A DNA stretch of 64,000 nucleotides, from NCBI GenBank assembly GCA_030268105.1, contig BSDZ01000078.1:4751001-4815000 (forward strand), written 5' to 3'. Both the position numbers and the translations under genes were made by a program. Shown here piece after piece: positions 15,001-27,955 of the stretch; within the stretch, counting starts at the first letter, position 1; each line of letters starts with the position of its first letter. The DNA is from Volvox africanus. Its lineage: Eukaryota > Chlorophyta > Chlorophyceae > Chlamydomonadales > Volvocaceae. Under the pieces are notes generated by a model. The model ran no database searches. It saw only the letters and a list, made by a program, of their open reading frames with translations, and was not told the origin of the DNA.

Positions 15001-18000
15001 TGCTGCGCCCCCAGAGCTGCCGTCGACGGTGGCACCTCCAGCGCCGCCGCTGACGCTCCCGGACGGGGCAGTGCCATCCTTGCTGCTCTTGCGCTCAGTG
15101 TCAGTGCCGGTGATCGCCGCGGCCTCCGCTGCGGCAGCCGCCGCAGCTGCGTCCATATCCTGGAACAGCACCACGACAGGCCGCTTGGGCCGCGTGCTGT
15201 CCAGCAGCTCCCGTAGCGACTCCAGCAACACACTGTGCAGCGTGTCGCATACCATGTAGTCGGCGAGACGGATGAAATTGAGCAGGCGGCGCTGCTCGGA
15301 GCGGCGTGCGGCAGCGATTGTATATGCGAAGTCGGACTGGCCCTGCTCACGATCCTTCTCCGCCTCGGCACGCGCCAGGAAATTGATATGTTGCGACTTG
15401 GCAAGCTCGCCGGCTCGCTGCGACTCGTTTTCGTCGTGCTTCTTGTTGAACTCAGCCAGTCGTTCCTCCAGCTTGTCGAGGTCGTCCCTAGACGGGATAG
15501 GTTATCCGGTGGCAGAGGAAGGTAATGGCAGAGGCTTCGCAGACATGGAAAGATAACATGATGCTTAGAAAGCGTGTTACTGATTCTTGAACTGTACACT
15601 GTATGTCGGGCATGAATAACCTGCATGATAAGGCCCACCAAGACCCCAGCGTGTTACTGATTCTTGAACTGTACACTGTATGTCGGGCTGAATAACCTGC
15701 ATGATAAGGCCCACCAAGACCCCAGCCTCGCCGGTCATAGTACCTGCACGCTTGGAGCACAGTCTGAAAGGTGTCCTCGTGGAACTGCGCCAGGCGAACC
15801 TCCACCACCGCCTTGTGGTCGCTCTGCGCACCAACGAACTCGTCCAGCGTGTAAACCTGCATGCGACGCATGTGGTCAAGCGTCGGCGGTAAGCATGCGC
15901 AGTCGAAGGTAGCAGCAGACGCGGGTCAGGCGGCACCTGCTCCGTGGCAGGTCCGCGGGTGGGACCCGCGACCACAGCAGGTTTACAATGCAAACCCAGG
16001 TCCGCGATCGTGCCCTGTGCTATCATCTCGGGTCTTTCGCATGGTACATCATTCCGTGCGCATGCCGGGATCAGCTCCAAATCCTAAGTGCATCGACTGG
16101 GACTACTTACTGCTTAACTAACCAGCGTGCAGGATGTGAGCCATTCCGGTTTCATACCTTGATGGACTCCACATTGTGCATGCGCGTGTGGCTGAGCTCG
16201 AAGCACAGCCCGTGGAAGCGGCGCAGTGGGCCTTGAAACACGGGAGACAGCTGGAACAGGTTTCGTTCCAATGCAGCCCGCGCCTTGTGGAACTTATGCT
16301 GGTTGACGGCTCGTTTCCATAACCGGAAAGCCCGCCACAGCTTGTACAACCGGAAGATCTTCAGGTGTTTCAGCCGGGAGAACAGGTGCAGCTCGCGCTC
16401 CCACTGCTCCAGAGCTGTCGGGACGCCGGGCAGCGCGGACAGGGTGAGACCCAGGTGCTTTCTTAGCGTGCTACGGTAATGTTATGCAACTCTGGGAAAA
16501 TGTCACCTGTATGATCCGCATACATCTTCCTATCCTGTTGCAACCCAATACCCCAGTTGTGGCAGAGGTCCGCTCTCCAAGTCCCGTTTGAAACCATGCG
16601 GTATGAGCGCGCAACCAGTGTCTTTGGTCCCTAGAGCTCCCGGCAGGAACCCCATTTATAATGACCGTCTGCAGCTAGCCAGGCCGTGATCTTGCGTTCA
16701 GTTGCGTTGCCGTGGCCCGGCATGGAAAACGCAGCAACTGGGCATATGCATGGTCACCAACAGTACAAAAAGCATTTGCTTCACCGGCAACTGCTTACTT
16801 GCAAAGTCGGAGGAGGTTCCGTCCAAGTAGTGCGTGATGCCGCGCACTGACATGGTGTAAAAGTCGCGCTGGTCGATAGCCGCGAACGGCACAACCTACA
16901 AGCCCCGAGCAAGGACGAAAGGTTTGCGTGGAATTCGAAGTGCCTAATGAAAGCATGCAGGCACCTGCGATACTCGTTACCGATCGGGCTGTCTGACATC
17001 CGCCTGGTGCCGCCTCCACCCACGCCTGTAAGCCCGCGCCATATTCTGCTACTACTGGAGACCCATGCCGTACATCAGCCCAACAATCCTCCCGTTCCTT
17101 CGCACATCAGGCAGTCGACTCCATAATCCATCCCCAGTGTGCATCTACGAATGCTGGACTGTAAGGAAGCTGCAGTCCGAAACCCAGCACATGTCCTACG
17201 GAGGCGACAACACGAGAGGCTGCGTACCTCCAGTGCGTACGGGTCGTACTCTGACGGATTGCGGTCCATCCGCCGTAAGTAGACGAAGTCCTCCGTGTTG
17301 GGGTACTCCCGCAACGTATAAATAAGCCTGTGCGTGCAAGGAGGTAGGCCATCGCGACGCAATCTTTGTATAGGCCCGCCTACAAAACCACGAACGTCCG
17401 CCACAATGACGGACAGACCACAGCCCTAGATGCATTGTCTTAGGTGACGTAATGGGCAAAAACCCGTGTCACATTCGTTGTTATGACTGTCGCCGGGTAC
17501 AAGCACGTTGCTAGCGAGTTGTGCCGACCGTGACCTGGTTACCAGCAAGCTGGCGCCCAGGTTCGGGCGGACGGGCGTCAGCTTGCTGACCCGTCCCGAC
17601 GAAGCGTCTCATTGGGGCCTTCATAATCTATACGCCTGCTGAGCCAGAGCTTACATCACCCGGCGGCTACGCCTGTTGCGAGGTGCCCCGATGCGGCCCT
17701 TTGCGAGTGCAGTGCGCAAGCCCGCGCCACGGGCTGCCACATTATGCCCTCCCGCTACCGGCTGCGGCTGTTAACCCTGGTGGCAGATGATGAAGATTGA
17801 ACACTTCATCTTTCGCATCAAGGTTGCACTGCTGATGAAGTCGCCGCTAAAACTGACGCCCTTGGCGCTACAGAGAGCGGCGGTGGATTTAGACGTGTTT
17901 GCTGTGCTTGCAGAGACATGAAAACACTGTGCTGCTTCCACCAGCTCCATTGCACTTGCTGTCTCAAGCTTTGGGCACTCTCCGATTCTGCTCTTGCCAG

Positions 18001-19364
18001 TTGCCTAGGTGTCCTGCTGCAGAGCTTGCACAGCTTCGCCGTCAGAAACCCGTGAGTGCTACATGGCGCTGTGTTCCAGCATACAGCCCCATAATAGTGC
18101 AGCACTGAGACCCATCAGATCTGAGCGTCAGCCACCTCCAAAGGACCCCAAGCTAACACGTGGCAGGCTTTCTGGCCCCATCAACTTAGAAGGCAAAATA
18201 AACGCTCTTCTCCGTTTCCCCGCATACAATGCCCTCAAGTGCCCATGTTGCGTACTACTGCCAAGCAATACCGCACACCAGCGCTACTCACTTGACATAC
18301 GGCAGCCCGTCTCCGAGATCCTGCTTATTCGGTAGGCGCGCCGCATGTCCGTTCCCATTATCGCCCCGCGTCCGGTTGACTATATCCGCGGCCATGACTG
18401 GCGGCCGTGGCGGTGAGGTAGCCAGAGTCCCTGCACCAATGGATGGTGTGTGAAAAGCTTGATTCCCAGCTAGCTGGCAAGTTTGTAAACAGCACCCGTA
18501 CACTAGCCAGGCTCAACTTGCGAGTAGTCATGATGCGTGGTGCAATCATAGCCGGTCATTCGTACGAGGCCCATGTTGATGGGCTGAGAGGCTGGTAACC
18601 ATGTGAGTTCAGCCGCAGGAATGAAGCCCTATTCCTGCCTGTGCCATGCCCAGAGTTGGGATCCCTGTTGGGGCGCTTGTGCGCAACAACAGGGATCCCA
18701 TCTGCCGACATCGACTGTTCCAACGCAACACAAGCAAACCAACGGCGCAGAGCGCTCCGTAGACACTGGCTTAAGACCACGTTTACAACACCTCCAGGGC
18801 CTGCGTGCCTTACCCTCGTCTTTTTTACGGCCGGAGCCACGCAGCGGCGGCGCCACTGCTGGCAAAGGCTTGTCCAGAGGCGGGACGTCTGTCTTTGGTG
18901 ATTGCGGCGTCTGTTTCAGCTTCTCCAGCACTGGTGCCTGCCAGGGTTAGCAGATTCCCGCCAAGGATTGGGGTTTGCCACCGCTGGCTAACGCTTGACG
19001 GTCCGGGATTAACATGTGGCCCAAGGGCCCGACGAACCATACCTTCTTTGAACCCAGAGAATTTAGCGTACTCCTGATCTGCTGCGCTTTCTCAAAGCCA
19101 GCAGTGGCCTCCAGAGGGGCCAAGGACCGTGTGGCGGACTGTGGAATGCGACACGGAACAAGGTGTCAGCAACGCTGACTAACTGCCGGATCGCATTCGA
19201 CAAATAAAAATATTTTTGCGTACCAATTGAGCCGCTGCTTGCGCTTGGGCATATTTCTTCGCTGCCTTAGGTGCATGCACACCTGCAGCAGCCTTTGGCT
19301 GCAGGTACAATGCATTTTTTAGCTGGCCAGGCTGTTGCTGCAAGTCATTATCCCTGGACGCCAT
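1..19364 (-). CDS. Axonemal inner-arm dynein heavy chain, DNAH6-like (3' part beyond window)
   Basis: Microtubule motor heavy chain of cilia. Forty-one exons join with unbroken phase (about 2562 residues): 19364-19224, 19138-19043, 18937-18814, 18430-18292, 17327-17228, 16895-16799, 16414-16158, 15856-15744, 15488-14717, 14145-13968, 13703-13348, 12876-12609, 12268-12132, 11663-11622, 11457-11281, 10918-10727, 10501-10403, 10197-10105, 9849-9549, 9282-9125, 8952-8766, 8495-8314, 7868-7511, 7305-7215, 6866-6761, 6428-6282, 6060-5895, 5732-5542, 5188-4958, 4724-4305, 4007-3864, 3627-3485, 3355-3274, 3023-2861, 2728-2607, 2286-2126, 1999-1733, 1469-1299, 1002-867, 616-460, 327-106. The short tail suits a monomeric inner-arm type. 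The linker carries [17 protein letters not shown]-loops: AAA1 GPAGTGKT (near residue 1525) with Walker [13 protein letters not shown]2 GPTGGGKT (near 1801), AAA3 [11 protein letters not shown]4 [11 protein letters not shown]5, AAA6 and the C-terminus are outside the window. The DNAH6-like label rests on remembered family similarity around the linker ([10 protein letters not shown]) and is less certain than the dynein call. Confidence 0.95.
13655..13703 (-). repeat. Polyglutamine (CAG/CAA) repeat at the start of dynein exon 11
   Basis: The exon opens with CAG/CAA codons giving about ten glutamines in a row after a short Gln/His stretch. A second short Gln run follows about 25 residues later. 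This is an unstable codon repeat in the dynein tail region. Confidence 0.85.
14563..14640. repeat. Dispersed repeat family C, copy 1 (dynein intron)
   Basis: The segment running from GATAGAGGGTAGGGGTTGC through CCGCGGCCACTAACTGACAG to the CACCCTCACCC end is clearly related to 46806-46888 and 61537-61614. It lies in the intron between dynein exons 9 and 10. No coding capacity. Confidence 0.7.
14955..15165 (-). other. Ala/Gly/Ser-rich insertion in the dynein tail
   Basis: Within dynein exon 9, residues about 469-532 are a low-complexity stretch with a run of eight alanines and Gly/Ser-rich segments, set between ordinary tail sequence. It keeps the reading frame and has no splice signals of its own, so it is probably an in-frame expansion in a surface loop of the N-terminal tail rather than an unrecognised intron. 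Confidence 0.8.
15572..15727. repeat. Tandem duplication of a 77-79 bp unit in a dynein intron
   Basis: Two adjacent, nearly identical copies (15572-15650 and 15651-15727) start with GTGTTACTGATTCTTGAACT and end in CCACCAAGACCCCAGC. They differ by a small indel near the middle. The block sits in the intron between dynein exons 8 and 9, with its distal edge just before the exon 8 donor site. Confidence 0.95.
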
Positions 19365-20093
19365 ATTTCCGTCCAGGCGTCCTTTGTCAAGGCGACCGCT
19401 TCTTCAGTCCCGAGTTCCCGTTGACCCGCAATTTCCTGAACATTGAAAATGCTCCCTATAGGTTTCTTTTAGTTTTCGATGATATAACTGCTCCAACTTC
19501 AAAGGTTGGGTATCCTATCGTGCGACTATCACTCATATGGTTGAGGACTTGTGATCACGTATGATTATATTTATATAAAGAAGATTACAAAATTTGAGTG
19601 CGGATGCGTGTGTTGGGGACCTGTGCTCGAAGTCCTTGAGTGTATGTTGGACCAAAGGACATTCACCGCAATCACCCAAAATGCACTGTTGTCAAATAAA
19701 TTCCCTGTTTTGTTAGCGTGTAACAAATATATATTGTTATAACGACTTCGTTCTTAATATTCAAGTATTACAGTTTCTTGAAGCTCGAACTTGCAACGTT
19801 AGTTGCTTCATATATGGATAAACTATAAGAGCTTCAGATGAAATGAAATGAGGATTATTCCAAGGGGTGGACCTTGGAGGAGGATAGGTCTCCCGGTGCC
19901 GCAGCAACGTGCCTGTTAGCATAGAAGCTATGTTCAAGGTAATAAGATTAGGCAGGAACAAGCTTTGTAAGGTGCCCTGCCTCGACTCGCCAGCTCATGT
20001 GGCCTTCCGAACCGTGCACCCTTGCAGCTGCCTCTGCTTCAGCCCCAGTTGACAGGGCCAAATGGCGTTGAAAGAAAAGAAAGCCAATCTGTT
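19365..20093. promoter_or_regulatory. Divergent intergenic region between dynein and coiled-coil genes
   Basis: About 730 bp separate the dynein start codon (minus strand) from the proposed start of the coiled-coil gene (plus strand). It is fairly AT-rich and has no convincing exon. It must hold the promoters of both genes, and may be one bidirectional promoter. This is inferred from gene layout; no specific factor site was identified. Confidence 0.5.
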
Positions 20094-23000
20094 ATGGCGC
20101 CCTTCGCCGGGACCGGTGCCAGGTGGGGCAGTTGGCGTGACTGCGTACCCACGGGTGCTGACCCAAATCCCAAGCAGACCCAGGCAACGTACGGCTGCCA
20201 GCAGTGACAAAGCTATGGGAGGAGATACGATGTGGCGCCCTAGATTTAGTAATGAGTCACCAACAATGGCTGTTATTTAATAGCACGGGTCGTTCACCAG
20301 ACAGACTTCAACGAGCTCATTTAGCACTGCGTTAGCGGAGCTGTACCTTAGCACGGTCTAGCCTTGTGCATCTCGGACGAGGGCAGAATCGTGCGTGTTG
20401 ACTTGCACTGCCAAATCTTGCACAATGCTAACGTCCATGGCTGGTGACAAGCACACATGCACAGCACCCATTGCACCCCGCCAATCTACCCCGCGGCGTG
20501 ATCTCCTTCCAGCTGTGAGTAAGAACTAACGTCTCATGTGGCTCTGGACCGCCTACGCCTCAACCGCAGGTCGGGCAAGGAATCCGACCTTGCTGCTGCT
20601 GTGGCCGCGGCCCAGACTGCCTCGTTCGATGTGCGTGGCTGGTCACGGCAGGTGCGGAATCCTAACGCATTGCACTGTTAAAGCCATGGGGCCGGCTTAC
20701 CCCGAAGCGTGCTGTGCTGTGTGAGTTTTGGGCTTCCATGGCATGTCGGTAGTCCAGCCAAAAGTACAAAGGCAATTTCAGACAACGAAAAGGGATATTG
20801 GTGCCACGGACTTGTCGAGAGGCGTCTGGCGGCTGTAAAACAGGGAGTCTTTCGGCTGAGTGGAGCGCGATTGGTGGTCATATCTCCGAGGTGACAGCTG
20901 TAATAGCATGGAGGTGCCAAGTCCGCGGCCTTGGCAGTGCTGGCGGGCCCTGCAGGGATCAAATACGCATGCACAGCCCCCACGACCACAGCACTGGAGC
21001 GAAAGGTCTGTGCATCATCTCAGCCTCTAAAACTTGTTGTCCATAGTCGCACAACCTAGCCGGCGGTGCAATCAGAGCACCAAGACAAGTGGACCACCCT
21101 GGCCGCCACCTATATATCCTCACCGTTACACCTATCGTTTGGTTTCATCACGGCTTCTACGGTTACCCCGGATCTCCCTAGCCTATTTGAGCCTCCCCTT
21201 GCACGTGAGGGCGCTTGTACCATAATTCGGTGACATATCTCGTTTAAGTTCTTTCCGTCCTCGCAATCACATCGGTAGGCCAAGGAGATCACCTCCGACC
21301 TGACCGGCTCAGACAAATATAAGAGCCTGGCGCTGCATGCGGAGGTGAAGCTGGCAGAGGCCTTGGAGCGGTGCGAGCGGGTGAGCCCCATAACGCGCAC
21401 CAGCAGTGGCGAGGAGCGGCCCAACAAGCTGAGGACCGCAGTGGCGTGTCAGGTCTGCGTGCGTGTGTGTGTAGGGGGGGGGAGAGCGGGGACCATGAAC
21501 GGGTTCCAATCGGAAGGTTGCTGGGCCTGTGTATGACCTCGAGAGCTGCTTATTGAGACGGGAGTTGACTGTTGCGAGGGGGATGCTGCTTCCGGACGGG
21601 AGCAACGCCCTCAGCCGTTGAAGTGGCTGTTTGGTGGCAGCGGGGCTCATCTCGCTCGCATCAGGCTACCCCAGGCAAATACCACTACCCTTCGTTGGCA
21701 TTATCCTAGCGGTCCCCACACTTCAACGTCTGTCCCTCTGCTCTCCAGTCTTAACTGAGTTAATCTCTGTAAAACACAGCCTGCCATTCCCCGTGCCCCA
21801 TGCACAGCTGCTGGGTGAGTTCGCGGAGCTGTGCGGTCCTTTCTCCGGGGTGCTAATCACATTGCGAGACGAGCTGCTGAAGGCTGTATATTCATGGCAC
21901 TACTCGTCGGAGCGTGGCGGCCTGTCATTCGACCAGTTGCCATGGTTTGCGGTTTCGGAGCGGCTGGAGCGTGACAAGGAGGCCATGCTGGAGGAACGCG
22001 AGGCATTCAAACAACAATTGAAGGAACAACAGGTTTGCTCAGGGCATGGGGGCCTGAATCTGATGGTTAAGAGGATGGGGAGAAGGGCGGAACAATTGCG
22101 AAGTGGGGAGGGACAGGTGAGAGGACAGGAAGTGGGGAGGGACAGGTTTCGGTTTTTGATGCTGGCATAGGTGTCAAGGATGGGGAGGAGCACCGGAGAA
22201 AAGGTTGCAGCGCGGGCTCCGGGACAAGAGGACCAAAAGGGCTCTCCAAATAGTTGTCTTGTTGGCGTGCAGCGCGTGCGGTCCACGGCCATGTTATCGG
22301 TTGACCGCACCTTGACTAGCTGCCCCTGGCCATGTAATCAAAACCTTTCTTAACTGACCACAGGAGGCGGTGGGGCGTATCGAAGAGCAGATGAACGCTT
22401 TTCGACAGGCCACGGAGGAGGCTCAGCTCGACGCAGCGACGCTGAGGGCACACCTGGACCGGGTGGTGGTCAGCGAGGAGTCCGCACGGCTGGAGGTGCG
22501 ACTTATATGAGTGGGCGTGGGGGTTAGAGAGCACAGTATGAAGTAATGCGCGTTCCGCTCCGTTCCGTTCCTGGGCAACATGAATACTGAATGTGATGCA
22601 GCCTTGTCTTGTCGGATGGCAAAACAACGTGGGTGGGTTCGTTGCATCTCATGAAATGGGTTAATATTTGGAAAGGACAAGAATTTATCGCAGACAGGCA
22701 GGCACAGACCGGCGGGTGGTGGCCGAGAAAGTACCGCCACTTACTGAGCTGGCCTGGATTGTTGCCCAGTGGGCCGGGGTCGTTATGGCGATCAGGAGTC
22801 AGCCTGGGTGCGCAATGTACAATCAATTAAAATCCGCCACATTCTGATCTTCAGGCCAAGACGGGTCGCGAGGAGCTCAAGAAGCTGCGGAAGGAGTATC
22901 TCAAGATGAAGGACGAGCTTGAGGCGGAGCGCGATGCACACAGCAAGTTGCAAGTACGTGGCGAGGGATGCTGGTAGTTAGTGGCTGCTATAGAACGGAA

Positions 23001-26000
23001 CAGAACGAATACCATAGAGTATGACTGGTCTTCGCGGAGGACCGAACCGCTATTGGGACGGTGACAATGAAGGGTCGGAGGCTCTGCTTGTTCCGTATCC
23101 TCATTGCAACCGGATCACCTTTATGGTGGTGCCTGCGTGCTGTGTTGACCTGTGATTGACCTTCGTGCCTAACTTCATTGGTCAGAGGTTGTGCGGCGTA
23201 AACCTTGCTGCGTAGGAGCGGCACGCCGAGTTGCACGAGTTCACAGCTACAAGAATAGCAGACCTTAATGCCGCGCTGATGGCGGCGGAAGCGGAGGCTA
23301 TCGACGCCAAGCGCCTGGCGGAGAGCCGCATGCCGCCGGAAGTGTACGAGAAGCTGCAGGCGACCCTGGCAGACACACAGTCGGAACTGGAGCTGGCGCA
23401 GTCACACATCCGGGACGTTGAGGCGGTCAACACCAAGTTAGCGCACCGTTTGGACATCATGACACCGCGGCCGGTGTGGCGAAAGATCGCGGACCACAAC
23501 ATCCAGGTGCGAGGTGGAGTCCATACCCGATAACTGGGTTGTAAGCACAAGCACGAGGTTGTTGCGAAGTTGTGACCGTGCTCTTGGAAGCCTACCCTTC
23601 CCTACGGCTTCACGCCACGGGCTAAGGTGTTTGCGGGACTTGGGCAACGCGGTTGTGCTGCTGCTTCTGTGCTGTGGAGTGCTTCCTGTGCGAGTCGCTA
23701 TTCCAAGTGCATTTTGAGTCCATGCCGCGTTCTGTCCTGCCGTGACCCAAGCATCGCCACGTCCAAAGTGCCGGACTGTTCCTTGCGGGCTGTCTCGTGC
23801 TCATGTCGTGGGTTCCATCGGCCTGTCGTTTTGTCCGTCCAGTCCGGCCGCCGCACCGCGGAGCTGGTCCACCGTGTAGAGGAAAAGCTCGGCCGCTACG
23901 CCAATGAGTTGGAGGAGCTCAAGGCGCGGCTTAACCTTGCGGCCGCGCTACTGCAGCCTGACGCGGCGCCCACAGAGATGCAGTTGACGCTGGTCACGGA
24001 GGACTCCAACTGTGAGTGATGCGTATGTGGACATGCATTGGGATAGCGGCTTGAGGGCGCTGGCTGCAACCGGGGGAATGAGCCGCTTTCATACGGTTGA
24101 CCTGGCGTACGCCTTCGGTCCCGTCCATGGAAGATATTATGCGGTATTATTTTATCACTTTTGCGATTAGGGCGGTTCAGGTCTGTACCATAGATCTGCT
24201 GGTCCTCTCCTGGGATCAAATCTGCCGATGCCAAACATTAGTAAGCCTTGCATACATCAAAGTTGAATCAGGGAAACGCATAGGAAGATGAGCTTCAGTT
24301 GAGGTCTATGTGCATTACGCATTACGCATCCAGTGCGCGCCTCCTCACTCTGTTGCGTGTGCCCTGCCGCGGATTGCAGACTTCCTGACGGAGGGCGGCG
24401 GCAGCGCTCCCACAGCCAATGGTCCCGCCGTTGCAGAGCCCTGTGGCTTGGCACCCACTGTGCCGCGCTGCCTACGCTGGCCGCAGCGCGTGACGCTGCA
24501 GACAATATCTCAGGACCAGATGGAGGCCATTATCATAGCTATGTGGAAGGTACGCTCCCGCATCAGTTAGACGGCGGCGGGTAGGCTAAATTCTATCACT
24601 GTGCCTTTCAACAATTATGCGGCATTAGGGCGCGGACGGTTGTCCTGTCGAAAGGATAAATGGTATACACTCCCATCGCTTTTGCCTCCCTGTAGACAGG
24701 GCGTTCACGCAGGTGGATCAGCTGGATTTGCGGTTGGCGCTTGTGCCGCAGCCGTGACCGACTAGGCAACCACTCTAACCGCGATCTATCCCCTATTGGA
24801 TGAACGGTTTGCAGGCCCGCCAAGCCATGGACGTGTCTTCCTCATCGGGGAGCTTGCAATCCTTCGTGTACTACTACTTCAATCCCCAGGTGAGTGCGCC
24901 GCGAGGCTGGGGCGCGTGGAGCTATGAAGGAGCCTCATCACGAAATGCGTACGATGGATGGCTGTTTCGTGTCTTGGTTTTGCTAGGACATACCCCGCCT
25001 ATGTTATTTGACGTTATGAATGGAATACCTGTCCAGCGCGGAGCAGCCCCGAAATGAGCCAGCTCCAGACGCGTACGTTAGCTAACAACCTGTTGGTCGC
25101 GTCCATGCGCCTTATCTTGTCTCGTCCCAGGGCATGGCAAACGCCGACACCGCTCGCATGTGCTACAGCTTCTATTACGCTTGTTCCACTTACGCGAAGT
25201 CCAGCGCAACGGTACGCACGTTCTGGCTCGTCATGACAGGGCAGGTTTCGGAGGCAGCAGCGACGGATCAGCGAATCATGGTTTCGGGGCTGACGGCACT
25301 ATTGCACAGTCTGCCGGCTGTGAATGGGGCAGCTGGCGACTTGATTGCTTCAGGTGCGCACGCTGTTGGCTTAGTGGTGTTTGGGGGCTTGGTGGGAGCA
25401 ATCCAGGGGAAATTATCGGTAGCGCATGGACGCCGGCGGGATCTGTGGAATATTACGCGGACGTCCATAATTGCATCCCAGATTTGAGCCGTCTGCGATA
25501 ATGCATGCAGCTCAATGCTTGATTGCCGAACCTCTTACCAATCCCATACCTTTGTCCACACTATGTGCAGTACTCGCTCAAGCAAGAAGGGATGGTTGAG
25601 GATGGTTAGATCCCGTGCTTTCAACCCAAAAACAAGTTATTGACCCCTTCCTCTATCCCAACATTTCCTGTCTGCCCCTCCGCTCCGTGTGTCTTTAGAA
25701 CGTATCCTTCACATCGAAGACGTGTCTTCGGCTCTGGAGCGCCTTTTTCCCAACCGGCCCTCCTTCCGTATCAGCAAACTGCGCGAGGCACTCCGAAACC
25801 AGTTTGGCGGTGCCGAGACGGTCCGGCTGGATTCCCTACAGGCGGTGCTGGCGCCGCACGGCCTGCAGACCCCGCCAGCTTCCACCGCACCGAGCACCGC
25901 CAAGCTGACTCGCTTCCGGCAGGAGCTTATCGGGCCCGGAAGCAAAGGTGGCGCAGCCGGCAATGGCGGTGTGGGTCCACTGATTTCAGTGTTGCTAGCG

Positions 26001-26417
26001 CAGCATATTGATGAGGTCCAGACGCTGTGCATGGAGGTTGCGACTCAGTTGGCGGACACACCCGCAATAGTGGACGCCACTGATGGGGAGCATGGGGACA
26101 ACCCGGCGGAGGTGGTAGCCGTGGTGGAGAAGCTTGGCGCGCTGCTTGGACCAAGCCGTGCGGCAGCGTGCGTGCTGACGGCGATGGGATTCTCGACGGG
26201 CGATGGCAGTGGTGCTGGGCGGCGCAACAGCGCCGAAGGCGACGACGTGGGTGGAAATGTAGGGGAAGACGTCGTAATGCCTATGGGGGCGATCGTTGAC
26301 TTGGTGGACATGACGGCATGGGTGTTACGGCGCTGCTTAATCAAGCCTGTGGGCAGCTATGACGTGACTGGGGCGATCCAATGGGCGCGGGAGGCGCTGG
26401 ATGACACAGGGACCTGA
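20094..26417 (+). CDS. Coiled-coil protein, TSNAXIP1-like, probably ciliary
   Basis: Thirteen in-phase exons encode about 768 residues: 20094-20188 and 20570-20651 (start tentative), 21279-21380, 21808-22032, 22364-22495, 22855-22953, 23216-23506, 23843-24011, 24380-24549, 24815-24889, 25131-25244, 25571-25604, 25699-26417. Long heptad-like Glu/Lys/Leu/Ala stretches (for example LKKLRKEYLKMKDELEAER) form a central coiled coil, followed by MTPRPVWRKIADHN, a 'TPRP.W' motif I associate with TSNAXIP1-type and other ciliary coiled-coil proteins. The C-terminal 240 residues look globular, with two helix-rich segments and a Gly/Asn-rich linker. Divergent pairing with a dynein gene fits a ciliary role. 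The family name is a guess; coding status is well supported by phase agreement. Two donors (GTTTGC, GTTTCG) are weak. Confidence 0.8.
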
Positions 26418-27955
26418 TGCAACGGTCGCGGATACGACGGGACAGGGACTGAATCACTGACCGCTGACCAGTTGACATAGAACTCCTAAGACTTGAAGCG
26501 AAGGGTTTGCGAGATGCAGCGCGGATAATTTTGAGCATTACGTGGGGCTCTAAGGCTTTGCGTAAGAAGTGTCGTGGAGAATGAATACGGTAGATGGATC
26601 CCGTGAAGGACGGACTAGGTCGAGACCTGAAACACTGTGTATGACTTGGACGGCCTTTGGCAGGAAGCCCCAATACCGTTAAACAACGCACTTCACAGAA
26701 GGACACCGTTTTGTGTTTGATGGGATAGTGTTTAGGAGATTTGTGGTTGACTTTGCCACGAAGCGTTACAGACACGCATTCGTTGGCGCTGGTAATGTGC
26801 CTAGGGTGCGTCGGATGCATGATGCAGCACCATATCTATTGCAAGGGACAGAAGTTTATATGCGTCATTTTCCTCCAACGCTGCGTTGCAACCATGCATA
26901 CGTGGGCTTACTCATGTTGGTGCTGCATGCTGCTAGGTTTAGTGGTGACGGCGATAAAGTGGCAAACTGCGCGCGGAATCGTGTTGTATTACCGGCCAGG
27001 TTTCCTGCAATGCTGGTGAGGTACTGACTCCAGATTGCCTTGTTGATGGGAGGAGAGATAGATGGACAAGAGCTGTGACCCATTGGTCGACAAGCACGCG
27101 GGCGGGTCAATAAGATAGCAGCCAGGCAGCTTGATGTAGGCCACCGCAAGGCCCAATGAAATACAACTAATGTTTTGAGCGTACCTGTGTGAATTTCTAT
27201 ACCATGCGCACTTTGCCATGGGGAATGGAGGCCTCGAGACAGATGAATGGGTACCCACCTCAACCTGGTTAAGTATGTGCAGCCGAGATGGAGTCCATGT
27301 CACTCCTGAAATTCTTAACCATGTCCCAAGCAAGGGACCAATCGCACATGTCGTCGCGGCAGTGGAGCAGCGATAAATCTCAAGAATAGTTTGCTTTCAT
27401 ATCATGGCCCTATCATCGTCCTTCAAGTACTTAGGTCTTGTGCAGATGCGTATTGACTTCAGGCAGAACAGCGTTGGACTGAAAGCCATAATTTCAGTAC
27501 GGCATCTAACGCCATACATAGGTGACAGGTATGTACGATCCTTCTCCTGCTGAAACTATCTGTCAAGACCGGAGGCCAGACTCGTCGACATTGTATAGGC
27601 ACCTTGTTTTAGAACACGTCACATGAACACATATAACATAGGGGAATATCAAGGTTTCCTCCTCCTGTACACATCACGCCTCCATTCATGCTTCTATAAT
27701 TCCCATATGCGCCCCTCAGCGCGTGTTGTATTGACGTCGTCTCCTGGCTCTCCACTACATAGCCCTGTTCCACAAGCCCCTGTTTACCCGAGGTTCCAGA
27801 CATCGATGTCCTGTACGTGCATCGCGTGTGTAGGGTCATCCCTGGTATGTCTGGTTGTATCAACGCATGGTCACTGATTTCTATAACGGCATCACATGCC
27901 TAGCTTTCCATGGTGGCCTTCTGCTAGAGACATTTTGGTCGCTGTGGCAGGAGGT
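26418..27955. other. Intergenic region between convergent genes
   Basis: This lies between the 3' ends of the coiled-coil gene and the acyl-CoA-binding gene. The short open frames show no recognisable motif and no exon-like splice signals. It should contain both 3' UTRs. I see nothing else in it. Confidence 0.5.

Noticed and set aside
17900..18105. Additional dynein exon between exons 4 and 5
   Set aside because: Exon 4 ends in phase 2 and exon 5 begins in phase 2, so no extra exon is needed and none shows family motifs.
111..19077. Many plus-strand frames of 60-160 codons across the dynein locus
   Set aside because: They are antisense shadows of conserved dynein exons and lack their own motifs or splice structure.
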